Positions 1 to 8,471 of a DNA stretch of 57,705 bases are shown in pieces. The translations under genes were made by a program, and so were the position numbers. The notes under the pieces were generated by a model. That model was not told where the DNA came from and searched no databases. It was given only the letters and a program-made list of their open reading frames with translations. This DNA comes from Firmicutes bacterium CAG:582. Lineage in GTDB: Bacteria > Bacillota_I > Bacilli_A > RF39 > UBA660. The stretch's first letter is position 1. Each line of letters opens with the position of its first letter. The stretch lies in NCBI GenBank assembly GCA_000435515.1, contig FR884177.1:1-57705 (forward strand), written 5' to 3'.

Positions 1-54
1 TATTTAGCCTCTAGTTGGAAGTGATAAGCATCTTTCTCTGCTTCTCGATTGGTT

Positions 55-82
55 ATTATATATAGTTAATTTTCATTGTCAA
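55..82 (-). promoter_or_regulatory. Sigma-A promoter for a gene beyond the left edge
   Basis: On the minus strand a TTGACA (77-82) is followed 16 bases later by TATAAT (55-60), so transcription would start near 48 and run off the window. Just upstream, the plus strand reads CGACAAA-TAT-CGACAAA (89-105), two heptads three bases apart, the layout of a CtsR-type operator. The transcribed 1-48 stretch has no start codon with a ribosome binding site, so it is probably a 5' leader. Confidence 0.7.
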
Positions 83-121
83 CAAACTCGACAAATATCG
101 ACAAAATTAGAACCTAAAATG

Positions 122-146
122 CAAAAAAAAGAAGATTACTCTTCTT
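122..146 (-). terminator. Terminator after nrnA
   Basis: Minus strand: 7-bp A/T-rich stem (AAGAAGA/TCTTCTT) with a 4-base loop that includes the nrnA stop codon, then a run of T. Weak stem but typical of this genome. Confidence 0.5.
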
Positions 147-1089
147 CTTTACATGCTTCATCTAAGCATTTAAACAATTCATTTACCTCTTCTTCAGTTT
201 TTATTCTTGCTCCGGATGCAAACTTGTGGCCGCCTCCATTAAAGTGAGAAGCTATTTCGTTTATTACGATACCTCTACTACGGATATTGATTTTATACAA
301 ATCTAATTTTTCATCATATGATGAAAAAGCCCAAACTTTTAGCTCTTTAATAAAATTTAAATCATTAACCATATTAGAAGCTGTACCAGCATCCACTTTA
401 AATTCGTTAATTACATCATCAGTAATTTTAATATAACCAAAACCATTGCTCGTAATAGTCATATTATTTATTATATATGATTCAAATTTTCTTTCACTTA
501 TTGGTCTTTCATATAAATTATTATATAAAGGCATAAGTTCAAATTTATAATCATTTAATAATTTTGAAGAAAGAAGAAGTGTTTTAGGAGTTGTATACGA
601 AAGTAAAAAGCGATCACTGTCAGAAACAATTCCCATAAACAACTTTTCAGCAATATCTTTGTTCATTTTAAACTTAGTATTATAAGCAAGTTCAGTAATT
701 AATTGACAAGTACTTGAACTAGTTTCATCAACAAGTTCTAAATCACAAACAATTTCATCACATGGATGATGATCAATTTTAATCGTATATTTATAGTTTT
801 CTTTAGAAGCCGAATCTACACGATCAAATTTTGGAACATCACATATTATTAAAAGAGCACTATTTAGATCTTTTTCATCTATTTTATCAAGAACCCCAAA
901 ATATTTAAATCTTGAAACTCCTGAACCAACAGCATAAACTTTCTTATTAGGAAAGTTAAATTTAATCATATCTCTAAGAGCAATAGTTGATGCAATCGCG
1001 TCTGGATCCGGTCCAATATGTCTTGCAATAACTATTTCATCATACTCCTTTATTTTTTTGACTATTTGTTTAAAAACACTGCTTGTCAC
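136..1089 (-). CDS. nrnA: DHH-family phosphoesterase, NrnA-like (nano-RNase / pAp phosphatase)
   Basis: Cytoplasmic enzyme that degrades very short RNAs and dephosphorylates 3'-phosphoadenosine 5'-phosphate. The DHH domain shows the metal motifs GPDPDAIAS near the N-terminus and IDHHPCD near residue 110; the DHHA1 substrate-binding domain carries the GGGHKFASG motif near the C-terminus. About 317 residues, normal for the family. A TTG at 1098 opens the frame but sits directly on the AGGA ribosome binding site, so the GTG at 1089, nine bases downstream of it, is the more likely start. It follows ackA by a few bases and is probably co-transcribed with it, ending at the 122-146 terminator. Confidence 0.88.
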   Translation of the reverse strand: MTSSVFKQIVKKIKEYDEIVIARHIGPDPDAIASTIALRDMIKFNFPNKKVYAVGSGVSRFKYFGVLDKIDEKDLNSALLIICDVPKFDRVDSASKENYKYTIKIDHHPCDEIVCDLELVDETSSSTCQLITELAYNTKFKMNKDIAEKLFMGIVSDSDRFLLSYTTPKTLLLSSKLLNDYKFELMPLYNNLYERPISERKFESYIINNMTITSNGFGYIKITDDVINEFKVDAGTASNMVNDLNFIKELKVWAFSSYDEKLDLYKINIRSRGIVINEIASHFNGGGHKFASGARIKTEEEVNELFKCLDEACKEEE

Positions 1090-1104
1090 ATCAATCAATC
1101 CTAA

Positions 1105-2280
1105 CTATTTTACTATTTCGTAAGTATCCATTGCTATCATTAATTCTTCGTTAGTTGGAATTACATATACTGGAATAGTAGAATCATCAGCTGAAATAAT
1201 ACCAAATTTTCCTCTGAAGTTATTCTTTTCTAAATCAATCTTTACACCTAAAGATTTGATTTTATCCATTACATCAATTCTTGTTTGTATTGAATTTTCA
1301 CCTAATCCAGCAGTAAATACAATGACATCTGCTCCATTAAGTAAATTATTATACATAGCAATATAATTTGCAACTTTTTGAGTATACATATCTTGTGCTA
1401 GAATACAAGCTTCATCTCCTGCTTTAATTCCGTCTTCAACATCTCTTGAATCAGATTTTCCACAGATACCTTCAAGACCACTCTTCTTATTTAAAGCAGT
1501 CATAACCTCATCAATTGTCATTCCAGCTTCATCCATCATATATTGAACAACACTTGGATCAACATCTCCAGGACGAGTTCCCATCATAATTCCAGTCATT
1601 GGAGAAAATCCCATTGAAGTATCTACTACTCTGCCAGAATCAATTGCACATAAGCTTGCACCTGATCCAATATGACATGAAATTACTTTTAAATCAGATC
1701 TATTTAAGTATTCACTTATACTTTTATTAATAAATCTATGACTTGTTCCATGGAAACCATATTTTCTTACACCATAATTTTTATACCAATCCATTGGAAC
1801 AGCATATAAATAATTCTTTGGTTCCATTGTTTGATGGAATGAAGTATCAAATACAGCTACCATTGGAGTATTTGGGAATGCTTGTTTACTTGCTTCAATA
1901 CAAGAAAGCATAGCTGGCATATGAAGTTTTGCAAGTTTTTCAAATTTTTTGCAAGTTGTAATTACTTCATCATCTATTAATACACTGCTCTTATATTTTT
2001 CTCCACCATGTACTAAACGATGTCCAATTCCATCTATTTCATCTAATGATGAAACAACACCTAATTCAACAATTTCTTTCTTTATTGCTTCTAAAGCAAC
2101 TAAATGATTTGGCAAATCCATATCTCTATGAAGTTTTTCTCCATTTATTTTTACATCATAGAAACTATTGTCAATTCCAATTCTTTGGAAATAACCGCTT
2201 ATAAGTTCTTTTGCCTCAGGTAATTCAATAACAGAGAATTTCATTGAAGAACTTCCAGCATTAATTGTTAATATTTTCAT
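1105..2280 (-). CDS. ackA: Acetate kinase
   Basis: Converts acetyl phosphate and ADP to acetate and ATP, the substrate-level phosphorylation step of fermentative metabolism. The protein is 391 residues, the usual size. It begins with the ASKHA phosphate-binding motif (INAGSSSMKF) and contains the family signatures GHRLVHGGE, FDTSFHQTM and CHIGSGASL, plus the adenosine-binding TAGLGENS near residue 324. The start ATG has an AGGTG site 8 bases upstream. Acetate as a fermentation end product fits an anaerobic gut Bacilli lifestyle. The phosphotransacetylase partner is not in the window. First gene of an apparent ackA-nrnA operon. Confidence 0.97.
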   Translation of the reverse strand: MKILTINAGSSSMKFSVIELPEAKELISGYFQRIGIDNSFYDVKINGEKLHRDMDLPNHLVALEAIKKEIVELGVVSSLDEIDGIGHRLVHGGEKYKSSVLIDDEVITTCKKFEKLAKLHMPAMLSCIEASKQAFPNTPMVAVFDTSFHQTMEPKNYLYAVPMDWYKNYGVRKYGFHGTSHRFINKSISEYLNRSDLKVISCHIGSGASLCAIDSGRVVDTSMGFSPMTGIMMGTRPGDVDPSVVQYMMDEAGMTIDEVMTALNKKSGLEGICGKSDSRDVEDGIKAGDEACILAQDMYTQKVANYIAMYNNLLNGADVIVFTAGLGENSIQTRIDVMDKIKSLGVKIDLEKNNFRGKFGIISADDSTIPVYVIPTNEELMIAMDTYEIVK

Positions 2281-2310
2281 AAATTCACACCTTTCACTAC
2301 AAATTATATC

Positions 2311-2338
2311 AAAAAAAAAGAGTATACTCTATCTTTTT
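2311..2338 (-). terminator. Terminator after the 51-residue ORF
   Basis: Minus strand AGAGTATACTCT palindrome followed by nine or more T, directly after the TAG stop of the small gene at 2329-2484. Confidence 0.5.
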
Positions 2339-2484
2339 TTCAACAATAAATAATCTTTATTAAAAAATATTGAAAAATCACAGTTACTTACCTTTTTAAT
2401 TAGCTTTTTATTAGTTAAGTCTTTGTCAAAAAGTGTATTATACTCATTTTTTACATTATCAAATTCTTGTCTTTTCTCTCTCAT
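2329..2484 (-). CDS. Small basic protein of unknown function (51 aa)
   Basis: Short reading frame of 51 codons starting MREKRQEFDNV and ending in a Lys/Arg tail (LLLKKR). I do not recognise the family. Support for its reality: an AGGTGAT ribosome binding site at proper spacing before ATG, the same site used by many neighbours, and a terminator right after the stop. The start codon and binding site lie in a perfect 10-bp inverted repeat (2480-2489 / 2499-2508), with the binding site in the 9-base loop. No signal peptide or membrane segment. Could be a spurious frame, but the flanking signals argue for expression. Confidence 0.5.
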   Translation of the reverse strand: MREKRQEFDNVKNEYNTLFDKDLTNKKLIKKVSNCDFSIFFNKDYLLLKKR

Positions 2485-2508
2485 AATATCACCTAATAAT
2501 ATTATGAG
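2480..2508 (-). repeat. Perfect inverted repeat enclosing an RBS and start codon
   Basis: Arms CTCATAATAT (2480-2489) and ATATTATGAG (2499-2508) pair perfectly. The 9-base loop holds the AGGTG ribosome binding site of the 51-aa gene, and its ATG (2482-2484) lies in the stem. It could control translation, or be the terminator-like end of the gene at 2524. Confidence 0.6.
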
Positions 2509-2523
2509 TATTTTTAATGTTTT

Positions 2524-3015
2524 TTATTCACATGTAAAACTTGTTCCAAGATTTATTTTCGCGTTTTCATAATCATCAATCTTACTTAAAGACATTTCCA
2601 AATTATTTAAATCACTCTGAATGCTCGTAAAATCATAACTATTAATATTATGATCAATCGTAACTGAAATAATAAAGTCGGCTGAACCATTTTTAAGAGA
2701 TGTAGTCACACCCTCAGAAACTAAATTATTGATATTATTAGCAGATATATAATCACCCAAATTAACTTCTCTTGCTGTGAACGTAACCGTTGTTTTTTCT
2801 ATCTTATTATCCCTAACAATATATTTATAATTTAAAGTTCCCTTATTCGTTTCTTTTTTACAATTATGTACAATTACTTCATTATTAACAATCGGAGTAA
2901 AATCAGTATTAGAATCATCCTTCACAAGTAAATCTCGATTCATATAACCAAATACCCCAAATATAGCAAATACAATAATTGCAAACACCCAAGCAATTAC
3001 TAATTTAACATTCAT
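2524..3015 (-). CDS. Membrane-anchored secreted protein, unknown
   Basis: 163 residues with a single N-terminal hydrophobic segment (about residues 5-24) that serves as a signal anchor, followed by an outward-facing domain of roughly 135 residues. Two Cys remain in the outer part (HNCKKET near residue 52 and the penultimate Cys), which could form a disulfide. The region after the anchor reads like a small beta-rich lipoprotein-type domain, but I cannot assign a family. The start has a GAGGG ribosome binding site. Upstream neighbour is thiI, separated by its terminator, so it is probably its own unit. Confidence 0.75.
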   Translation of the reverse strand: MNVKLVIAWVFAIIVFAIFGVFGYMNRDLLVKDDSNTDFTPIVNNEVIVHNCKKETNKGTLNYKYIVRDNKIEKTTVTFTAREVNLGDYISANNINNLVSEGVTTSLKNGSADFIISVTIDHNINSYDFTSIQSDLNNLEMSLSKIDDYENAKINLGTSFTCE

Positions 3016-3066
3016 ACAATCCCTCTATTCTTAAATATATTCTAGCATATAATTAATCTAACTTCC

Positions 3067-3090
3067 ATAAAAAAGAAAAAATCTTTTTCT
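3067..3090 (-). terminator. Terminator after thiI
   Basis: Minus strand 7-bp stem AGAAAAA/TTTTTCT with a 3-base loop followed by a T run, overlapping the thiI stop codon. Weak stem. Confidence 0.4.
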
Positions 3091-4279
3091 ATAACAAATA
3101 ATTATGTTCTTTACTTATCTCATCAGTTACTTTAATAATTTCATGTTCCCTAACGCATTTTTTTATTAATTCTTCATAATCAAAAGCATTCTCATATTCA
3201 AAAGCCAATGAAGCAACTGGATTTATTACAGGATGTTCTGGTACAAATATAGTACAACAATCTTCAAAAGGAAGAATTGAAATATCATAAGTACCAATTT
3301 TTTTAGAAATATCAATTATTTCCAATTTATCTAAACAAGCAACAGGTCTAATTACTGGTATATTAACAACTTCATTAATTGCTGCCATACTTGTTAAAGT
3401 CTGGCTTGCTACTTGACCAATGGATTCTCCATTGATTAATACTTTACAATTACTATTTTTTGCAATTCTTTCACTTATTCTATACATCATTCTTCTCATA
3501 ATTGTAATTAAATATTCCTTTGGACAATTTTTCAATATGCTTTCTTGGATTTCAGTGAAATTAACAACATGCAACTTAACATACGAAGAATATTTAGATA
3601 ACTCAGTTGCTAATTTAATAACTTTATTTTTAGCAGCTTCACTTGTATGAGGAGGACTTTCAAAATATATTCCTTCAATTCTAACTCCTCTTTTTAATGC
3701 AAGATATCCAGCAACTGGTGAATCGATTCCACCACTTAACATTAAAAGACCTTTTCCTAAAGAACCTACTGGATACCCACCAATACCTTTAATTCTATCA
3801 AAATAGATAAAAACTCCGTTTAAACGAATTTCAACATTAATAACAACCTCAGGATTATGAACATCCACTTTAACATTTTCTAAATTTTTTAATACAACCC
3901 CTCCAAGTATTCTAGATATCTCCATCGAATCAAATGGATAATTTTTATTGCTTCTTTTAGTTTCAACTTTAAATGTTTCAAATTTTTTATCTTTAATAAT
4001 TTCAATTAAAGTGCTCTTTATGTTATCTAACTCTACATTATCAAGTTCATAAGCAACAACAATTTCATGAATACCAAATACATGCTTTAATTTATCAATT
4101 ACATTATCAAAATTATCTTCACTAGTTCTAATAAACATTCTTCCTTTATCGTATGTTATATTAGCATCAATATTCTTTAAAGAGACCTCTATGTTATCTT
4201 TCAAAGTTTTTATAAAAAAATTGATATTATCTTTTTTAGTAGACAATTCTCCATATTTAATCAATAATAGTTTTTTCAT
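3089..4279 (-). CDS. thiI: tRNA 4-thiouridine synthetase ThiI (no rhodanese domain)
   Basis: Adenylates tRNA and inserts sulfur at U8. Order of domains: N-terminal ferredoxin-like domain, THUMP domain, then a PP-loop ATPase with SGGIDS at residues 182-187. The true start is the ATG at 4279 (MKKLLLIKYGELSTK), with a GGTGATGAT ribosome binding site; 23 further in-frame codons upstream have none. At 396 residues it ends after the PP-loop domain, so, as in Bacillus-type ThiI, the C-terminal rhodanese domain is absent. A Cys pair (DCCT) lies near the end of the PP-loop domain. Sulfur would have to come from an IscS/NifZ-type desulfurase encoded elsewhere. A free-standing small rhodanese is encoded at 39770-39982. 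Confidence 0.95.
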   Translation of the reverse strand: MKKLLLIKYGELSTKKDNINFFIKTLKDNIEVSLKNIDANITYDKGRMFIRTSEDNFDNVIDKLKHVFGIHEIVVAYELDNVELDNIKSTLIEIIKDKKFETFKVETKRSNKNYPFDSMEISRILGGVVLKNLENVKVDVHNPEVVINVEIRLNGVFIYFDRIKGIGGYPVGSLGKGLLMLSGGIDSPVAGYLALKRGVRIEGIYFESPPHTSEAAKNKVIKLATELSKYSSYVKLHVVNFTEIQESILKNCPKEYLITIMRRMMYRISERIAKNSNCKVLINGESIGQVASQTLTSMAAINEVVNIPVIRPVACLDKLEIIDISKKIGTYDISILPFEDCCTIFVPEHPVINPVASLAFEYENAFDYEELIKKCVREHEIIKVTDEISKEHNYLL

Positions 4280-4313
4280 ATCATCACCACTTAATAAAGT
4301 ATAATATTTAATC

Positions 4314-4341
4314 AAAAAAAAATCAATTTTAAAAATTGATT
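4314..4341 (-). terminator. Terminator after the VirB2-like gene
   Basis: Minus strand stem AATCAATTTT/AAAATTGATT with a minimal loop followed by eight T, directly after the stop codon of the 4342 gene. Confidence 0.65.
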
Positions 4342-5190
4342 TTACCATGGTGTATCGGCTTTTACAGTTGGAACAGCACCAGTGTTTGGAACAGTTATAG
4401 TTATATCCGGAGTAACAACCGCACTTTTAGTAACTTTAGTTGGTGTAGCTGTTTTAGTTACCCCGCCCGAATTTTTATATTTACATCTATTTCCTTCTTC
4501 TTCGTATTCATCCCAGTAACAACCAGAAGCACTTTCACACATCGTTTGGCTTTCACGTCTATGCTCACATTTTGGTTCAGTTGGTGTTGTTACTGATGAT
4601 GGTGAAGTCAATAAACATCCATCTATACAACGGAAATAAGCATCTGAAGTTGAATCATAAGCACTACATTTGTTTGCACAGGAATCAGCAACCTTAGCAT
4701 ATTCACATTTATTTTCTGACTTATTCCATTTACATCCACTTTTGTTTTCACAATATCTTTGACTACCATTTCGGCTTTCACATTTTGGATCTGCCCACTT
4801 TGTTGTGGTAGTTGGGTCACTAGTATCAATACTTGAAGGATCTCCAGGATTACACGAAAAAGGTTTTAAAACACAAATCTCACATTTTTTAGAATCGGCT
4901 GGTATAAAATTTACAAGCACTGCATCTATTAAAGTTGGTACAAAAAACACCATAACTCCTATACCTACACGATAAAGTAAAGACTTCAATTGTTTACTAA
5001 ATGCTTCACTTGAACCAGCAGTAACTGCATGATAAAATTTTAAAGTTGCCCAAATAATTATTATTATTGGAACAAAAACTTTCAACAAAGTCAATATGTA
5101 ACCAACCATTCGTAATACAGATAATATATTTGAGTTTTCACAAAAGTTATCACCAACATGCTCAATATCAATTATCGTAAATAATCCCAT
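4342..5190 (-). CDS. VirB2/TrbC-like pilin with Cys-rich C-terminal extension
   Basis: 282 residues. Residues about 25-90 hold two hydrophobic helices separated by a short polar turn (AVTAGSSEAFSKQ), the layout of T4SS pilin-type (VirB2/TrbC) proteins. The rest is an exported-looking Thr/Ser/Pro-rich tail with two copies of a Cys repeat of the form C-E-x-R-x3-Q-x2-C-E-x3-G-C-x-W-x(n)-C-x-Y, separated by a further Cys-containing segment. The ATG at 5190 with an AGGTGA site is preferred over the GTG at 5199. Neither signal cleavage site nor sortase motif is evident. No pilin gene is seen in the T4SS operon at 41.5-54.5 kb, so this may supply it. The family call is by topology only. Confidence 0.6.
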   Translation of the reverse strand: MGLFTIIDIEHVGDNFCENSNILSVLRMVGYILTLLKVFVPIIIIIWATLKFYHAVTAGSSEAFSKQLKSLLYRVGIGVMVFFVPTLIDAVLVNFIPADSKKCEICVLKPFSCNPGDPSSIDTSDPTTTTKWADPKCESRNGSQRYCENKSGCKWNKSENKCEYAKVADSCANKCSAYDSTSDAYFRCIDGCLLTSPSSVTTPTEPKCEHRRESQTMCESASGCYWDEYEEEGNRCKYKNSGGVTKTATPTKVTKSAVVTPDITITVPNTGAVPTVKADTPW

Positions 5191-5229
5191 TAATCTCACC
5201 TAATTTCACATAAATTATATCAAATATAT

Positions 5230-5508
5230 CTATATATAATCAATTATTTTGTCAACATCACTTTTTAATATGTCTATAATTTTTTCTTTATTTTCATATA
5301 AATGCAATTTAGATTCATAGTATTCAAGTTTTTTTTCTACTTCAATCAAAGTTTTACTAACTGCATTCTTAGTTACTTTATACTCTTCAGCAATTTCATC
5401 TTGAGTTAAGTTATCAAAATAATAACTAGTAAAATAACCAATTTGAATATCTGTAAGTAAACACCCATAATAATCAAATAAACAACTTAAATAAATACCT
5501 TTTTCCAT
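5230..5508 (-). CDS. ylxM: YlxM-like (UPF0122) helix-turn-helix protein
   Basis: 92-residue protein with a sigma-70 region-4-like helix-turn-helix (LTQDEIAEEYKVTKNAVSK at about residues 34-52) followed by a C-terminal coiled stretch. Members of this family are usually encoded beside ffh or ftsY and are thought to act with the signal recognition particle; in streptococci YlxM modulates SRP activity. Here its ATG overlaps the ftsY stop codon, so translation is coupled. Length and motif match the family. In Bacillus it precedes ffh; here it follows ftsY. Confidence 0.88.
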   Translation of the reverse strand: MEKGIYLSCLFDYYGCLLTDIQIGYFTSYYFDNLTQDEIAEEYKVTKNAVSKTLIEVEKKLEYYESKLHLYENKEKIIDILKSDVDKIIDYI

Positions 5509-6491
5509 TACATCAAATCCTTAAATAAACCATAAATATAATCTTCTATATCAAAAGGTTTTAAATCATCCATTCCCTCACCTAAACCAATAAACTTAAC
5601 TGGTAAAGAAACCGTATCTTTTATTGCTAAAACAATTCCCCCTTTAGCTGTTCCATCAAGCTTAGTTAAAACAATTCCAGTAATATTAGTAATACTTTTA
5701 AAACTTTCTGCTTGACTAATTCCGTTTTGACCAGTTGTTGCATCAATTACAAGTAAAGTTTCATGAGGTGCACCTTCAATATGTCTACCGATTACTTTAT
5801 TTATTTTTTCAAGTTCGTTCATTAAATTAACTTTATTTTGAAGTCTACCAGCTGTATCTATTAAAACAATATCAACTTTTTCTTCTTTAGCTTTTAAAAG
5901 ACCATCAAATATTACACCAGCAGGATCTGTGTTTTCTTTACCATAAAAACTTGCACCAGTTCTATCTGCCCAAAGTTTTAGTTGAGGAACAGCTCCAGCT
6001 CTAAAAGTATCTCCAGCAATTAACATAACTTTTTTTCCTTCACTGATATATTTATGAGCAAGTTTACCAATAGTTGTAGTTTTACCTACCCCATTTACAC
6101 CAACCATAAGAATAACCGTTGGACCTGACTCACTATAATGAATTTTATCCGACAAAGATTCACCATTTACATATATCATAAATAATTCATCAACAATTAC
6201 TTCATTTAAGTATTTAGTATCAATAATATTTTCACTTTTTACTCTTTTTCTTAACAAATCCATAAATTTATCAACTGTATTTACACCAATATCTGCTTTA
6301 ATTAAAATTCTTTCAAGTTCTTCATAATATTCTTCATTTACCTTCGTAAATTTTTTGCCCAACAGAGATAAAGAAGAAACAAAACTTTCCCTTGTTTTTT
6401 CTAAACCTTTATCATATTTTTCTTGAATTTTTTCTTCTTTTACATCTTTCTTTTTACTAAATTTATCTTTTAATTTACTAAATAATCCCAT
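5508..6491 (-). CDS. ftsY: Signal recognition particle receptor FtsY
   Basis: Membrane-associated SRP-type GTPase that docks ribosome-nascent chain complexes carrying Ffh. A short Lys-rich N-terminal region is followed by the N domain and the G domain, with the P-loop GVNGVGKTTT at residues 131-140, the DTFRAGA motif, the DTAGR G3 motif and TKLDG G4 motif. 327 residues: the acidic A domain of Gram-negative homologues is missing, normal for Bacillota. The AGGAGG ribosome binding site is formed by the last codons of the upstream LtaS-like gene, which ends two bases before the ATG. ylxM follows with overlap. Confidence 0.97.
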   Translation of the reverse strand: MGLFSKLKDKFSKKKDVKEEKIQEKYDKGLEKTRESFVSSLSLLGKKFTKVNEEYYEELERILIKADIGVNTVDKFMDLLRKRVKSENIIDTKYLNEVIVDELFMIYVNGESLSDKIHYSESGPTVILMVGVNGVGKTTTIGKLAHKYISEGKKVMLIAGDTFRAGAVPQLKLWADRTGASFYGKENTDPAGVIFDGLLKAKEEKVDIVLIDTAGRLQNKVNLMNELEKINKVIGRHIEGAPHETLLVIDATTGQNGISQAESFKSITNITGIVLTKLDGTAKGGIVLAIKDTVSLPVKFIGLGEGMDDLKPFDIEDYIYGLFKDLM

Positions 6492-6492
6492 A

Positions 6493-8418
6493 TTAGCCTC
6501 CTAGTACTTTTCTATAATAATCTTTTGATATTAAAAGTTTGCTCATCTGAAATTTAGTTTTAACCATTTCATTTATTTTATCAACATACCCATCTTCAAT
6601 ATCATCTGTAAAAGGTTCAAACTTTTTATCAGGATAATTATATCTACCCTTAGAAGTTATCCATGATTTATTATTAAATATAACTAAATCATCACTTTCA
6701 CTGAATATATCTCTTCCTATTAAAAGTCTTGAATCATATTTCACTCCAAACATATTTAAAAGTGTTGGTAGTAAATCTAGACTTGATGTGTATTTATCAA
6801 CTTCAATATCTTGATACTCAGGGTTATATATAATCAAATTGTTTTTATATAGATCAAAATTATCATCTTTCATCCAATCAACATAACTTCTAATATCATC
6901 ATTTGAAAGTCCGTAAGGATAATGATCAGCTGATATTACAATAACTGTATCATCTAGTAATCCATCACGTTCCAAATCTGACATAAGAATCTCTAAAGAT
7001 CTATCAAATTCAATTTGAGATGCAATATAAGCTTTAATATTATTATTAGCCTTTACATTTTTTACTAAATCCTTGTTTTTTGTAGACATTGCATTTCCAC
7101 CCGAGAAATTATACTCCAAATGCCCTGATATACTCATATAATAAGCTACAAATCTTTCATCTTTAGAATAAATTCCATAACTTGAATTTACAACATCAAT
7201 ATCACTCGTTGGCCAAGAATCCTTTATTCCACTTAAAGCATATTTATAACCCTTTTTATACTTATCATATCCATAATATGTGTATCCTAAATTAGGTATT
7301 GTTTTATCACGATTATAATAAGTATAAGTCCAACCATGAAAAGCATATCTATTATATCCATAGTTTCCCATCATTAATCCCATATTATATGGAAGATAAA
7401 CGCCATCTGTTGATTTCATTGAACAAGTTGAAACTCCAGGAAGAATAGAAAGTTGATTTATAAATTCTCCATCTGATGTTGAACAATTATAAATCGGTTG
7501 ATAATAGTTATTAAATTTAAAACCATGATTTACAAGTTTATATAAAGTTGGTGTTAAAGTTTCATCCACGGCAATTGGATAAAAACCTTCAGCAACAATA
7601 AATATTAAATTTTTACCAGCAAATATACCAGTATACTTATTCTTATTGCTTGGTTCACTGCTCTCAAAATAAGTATGCATGTTTTTTATAGTATCATCTG
7701 TTTCATTTTCTTTTAAAGAAGAAAAATCAATATCAGTAATGTTATAATCTGTTCCTTCTTCTTTTGTATATACTTTTTTTTCTACTTCTATATTTTCAAC
7801 AAAATTAGCATTAGTTTTAATTGCATCACTTATAATAGCTGTATTTACTCCAAAAGCATTCGTTGTTTCGAGCAAATCATTAGTTTTAAATAAAAGATTA
7901 TTTGCATCTAATGTATTAATTTTTAAAGATAAAGATGTAATACATAATGATAGAAATGAAAATAACAACAAGAATGAATATTTATAATCAATTTTATTAT
8001 GTTTTATAGAATGTTTCTTTTCTAAAATCATTAAGGCAATAAAAGAAACAAAATAAACCAATATCACCAAAATATTTTTCCATACATGAATAAGTATTGA
8101 AGAAAAGAATTCCATTACTTGTCCGCCATATGAAAGAGCACTTAAACCACAAATGGTTTTATAAAAGGAAAAATAAACAGTTTCAGCAGTAAACACAAAA
8201 AGCAAAATAGCCCAAACAACAATACTGATTACTTTATTTATCTTAGTATTTTTAAATAGACTCATTACCATTGATAAAATCATAGATATTGGCAAAGTGA
8301 ATAATATAGTATAAAAAATATTATATATATTTGGAGACATTAAAAACATCTTGAATGTAAGTTCAAGAATAATTAAATAAATAAAATTAATAATCCACAT
8401 TTTTTTATAACTATACAT
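6493..8418 (-). CDS. LtaS-like phosphoglycerol transferase (sulfatase superfamily)
   Basis: Membrane enzyme that transfers glycerol-phosphate units from phosphatidylglycerol to a growing teichoic-acid-type polymer on the outer face. About five N-terminal membrane helices precede a large extracellular sulfatase-like domain. Metal and catalytic residues are in place: VAEGF (Glu near 277), the Thr nucleophile in STSDGEF (Thr314 from the chosen start) and the DHYPYG metal motif near residue 505. An ATG at 8439 lies inside a TATAAT box (8440-8445) that would start transcription near 8433, so the ATG at 8418 behind a GTGGAT site is chosen (641 aa). The motifs support the family; whether it makes lipoteichoic acid or a related glycolipid primer is not visible. 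Confidence 0.88.
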   Translation of the reverse strand: MYSYKKMWIINFIYLIILELTFKMFLMSPNIYNIFYTILFTLPISMILSMVMSLFKNTKINKVISIVVWAILLFVFTAETVYFSFYKTICGLSALSYGGQVMEFFSSILIHVWKNILVILVYFVSFIALMILEKKHSIKHNKIDYKYSFLLLFSFLSLCITSLSLKINTLDANNLLFKTNDLLETTNAFGVNTAIISDAIKTNANFVENIEVEKKVYTKEEGTDYNITDIDFSSLKENETDDTIKNMHTYFESSEPSNKNKYTGIFAGKNLIFIVAEGFYPIAVDETLTPTLYKLVNHGFKFNNYYQPIYNCSTSDGEFINQLSILPGVSTCSMKSTDGVYLPYNMGLMMGNYGYNRYAFHGWTYTYYNRDKTIPNLGYTYYGYDKYKKGYKYALSGIKDSWPTSDIDVVNSSYGIYSKDERFVAYYMSISGHLEYNFSGGNAMSTKNKDLVKNVKANNNIKAYIASQIEFDRSLEILMSDLERDGLLDDTVIVISADHYPYGLSNDDIRSYVDWMKDDNFDLYKNNLIIYNPEYQDIEVDKYTSSLDLLPTLLNMFGVKYDSRLLIGRDIFSESDDLVIFNNKSWITSKGRYNYPDKKFEPFTDDIEDGYVDKINEMVKTKFQMSKLLISKDYYRKVLGG

Positions 8419-8439
8419 ATATCCACATCCACATTCCAT

Positions 8440-8468
8440 ATTATAAACTAAACAGTATAAAATTAAAA
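8440..8468 (-). promoter_or_regulatory. Probable promoter of the LtaS-like gene
   Basis: TATAAT (8440-8445, minus) with a poor -35 (TTTTAA) 17 bases upstream. Its expected start near 8433 falls downstream of the first in-frame ATG, which decides in favour of the ATG at 8418. Confidence 0.45.
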
Positions 8469-8471
8469 TAA

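Noticed and set aside
1..48. Start of a coding region at the left edge
   Set aside because: An open minus frame exists but has no start codon with a binding site; it follows a promoter and is better read as a 5' leader.
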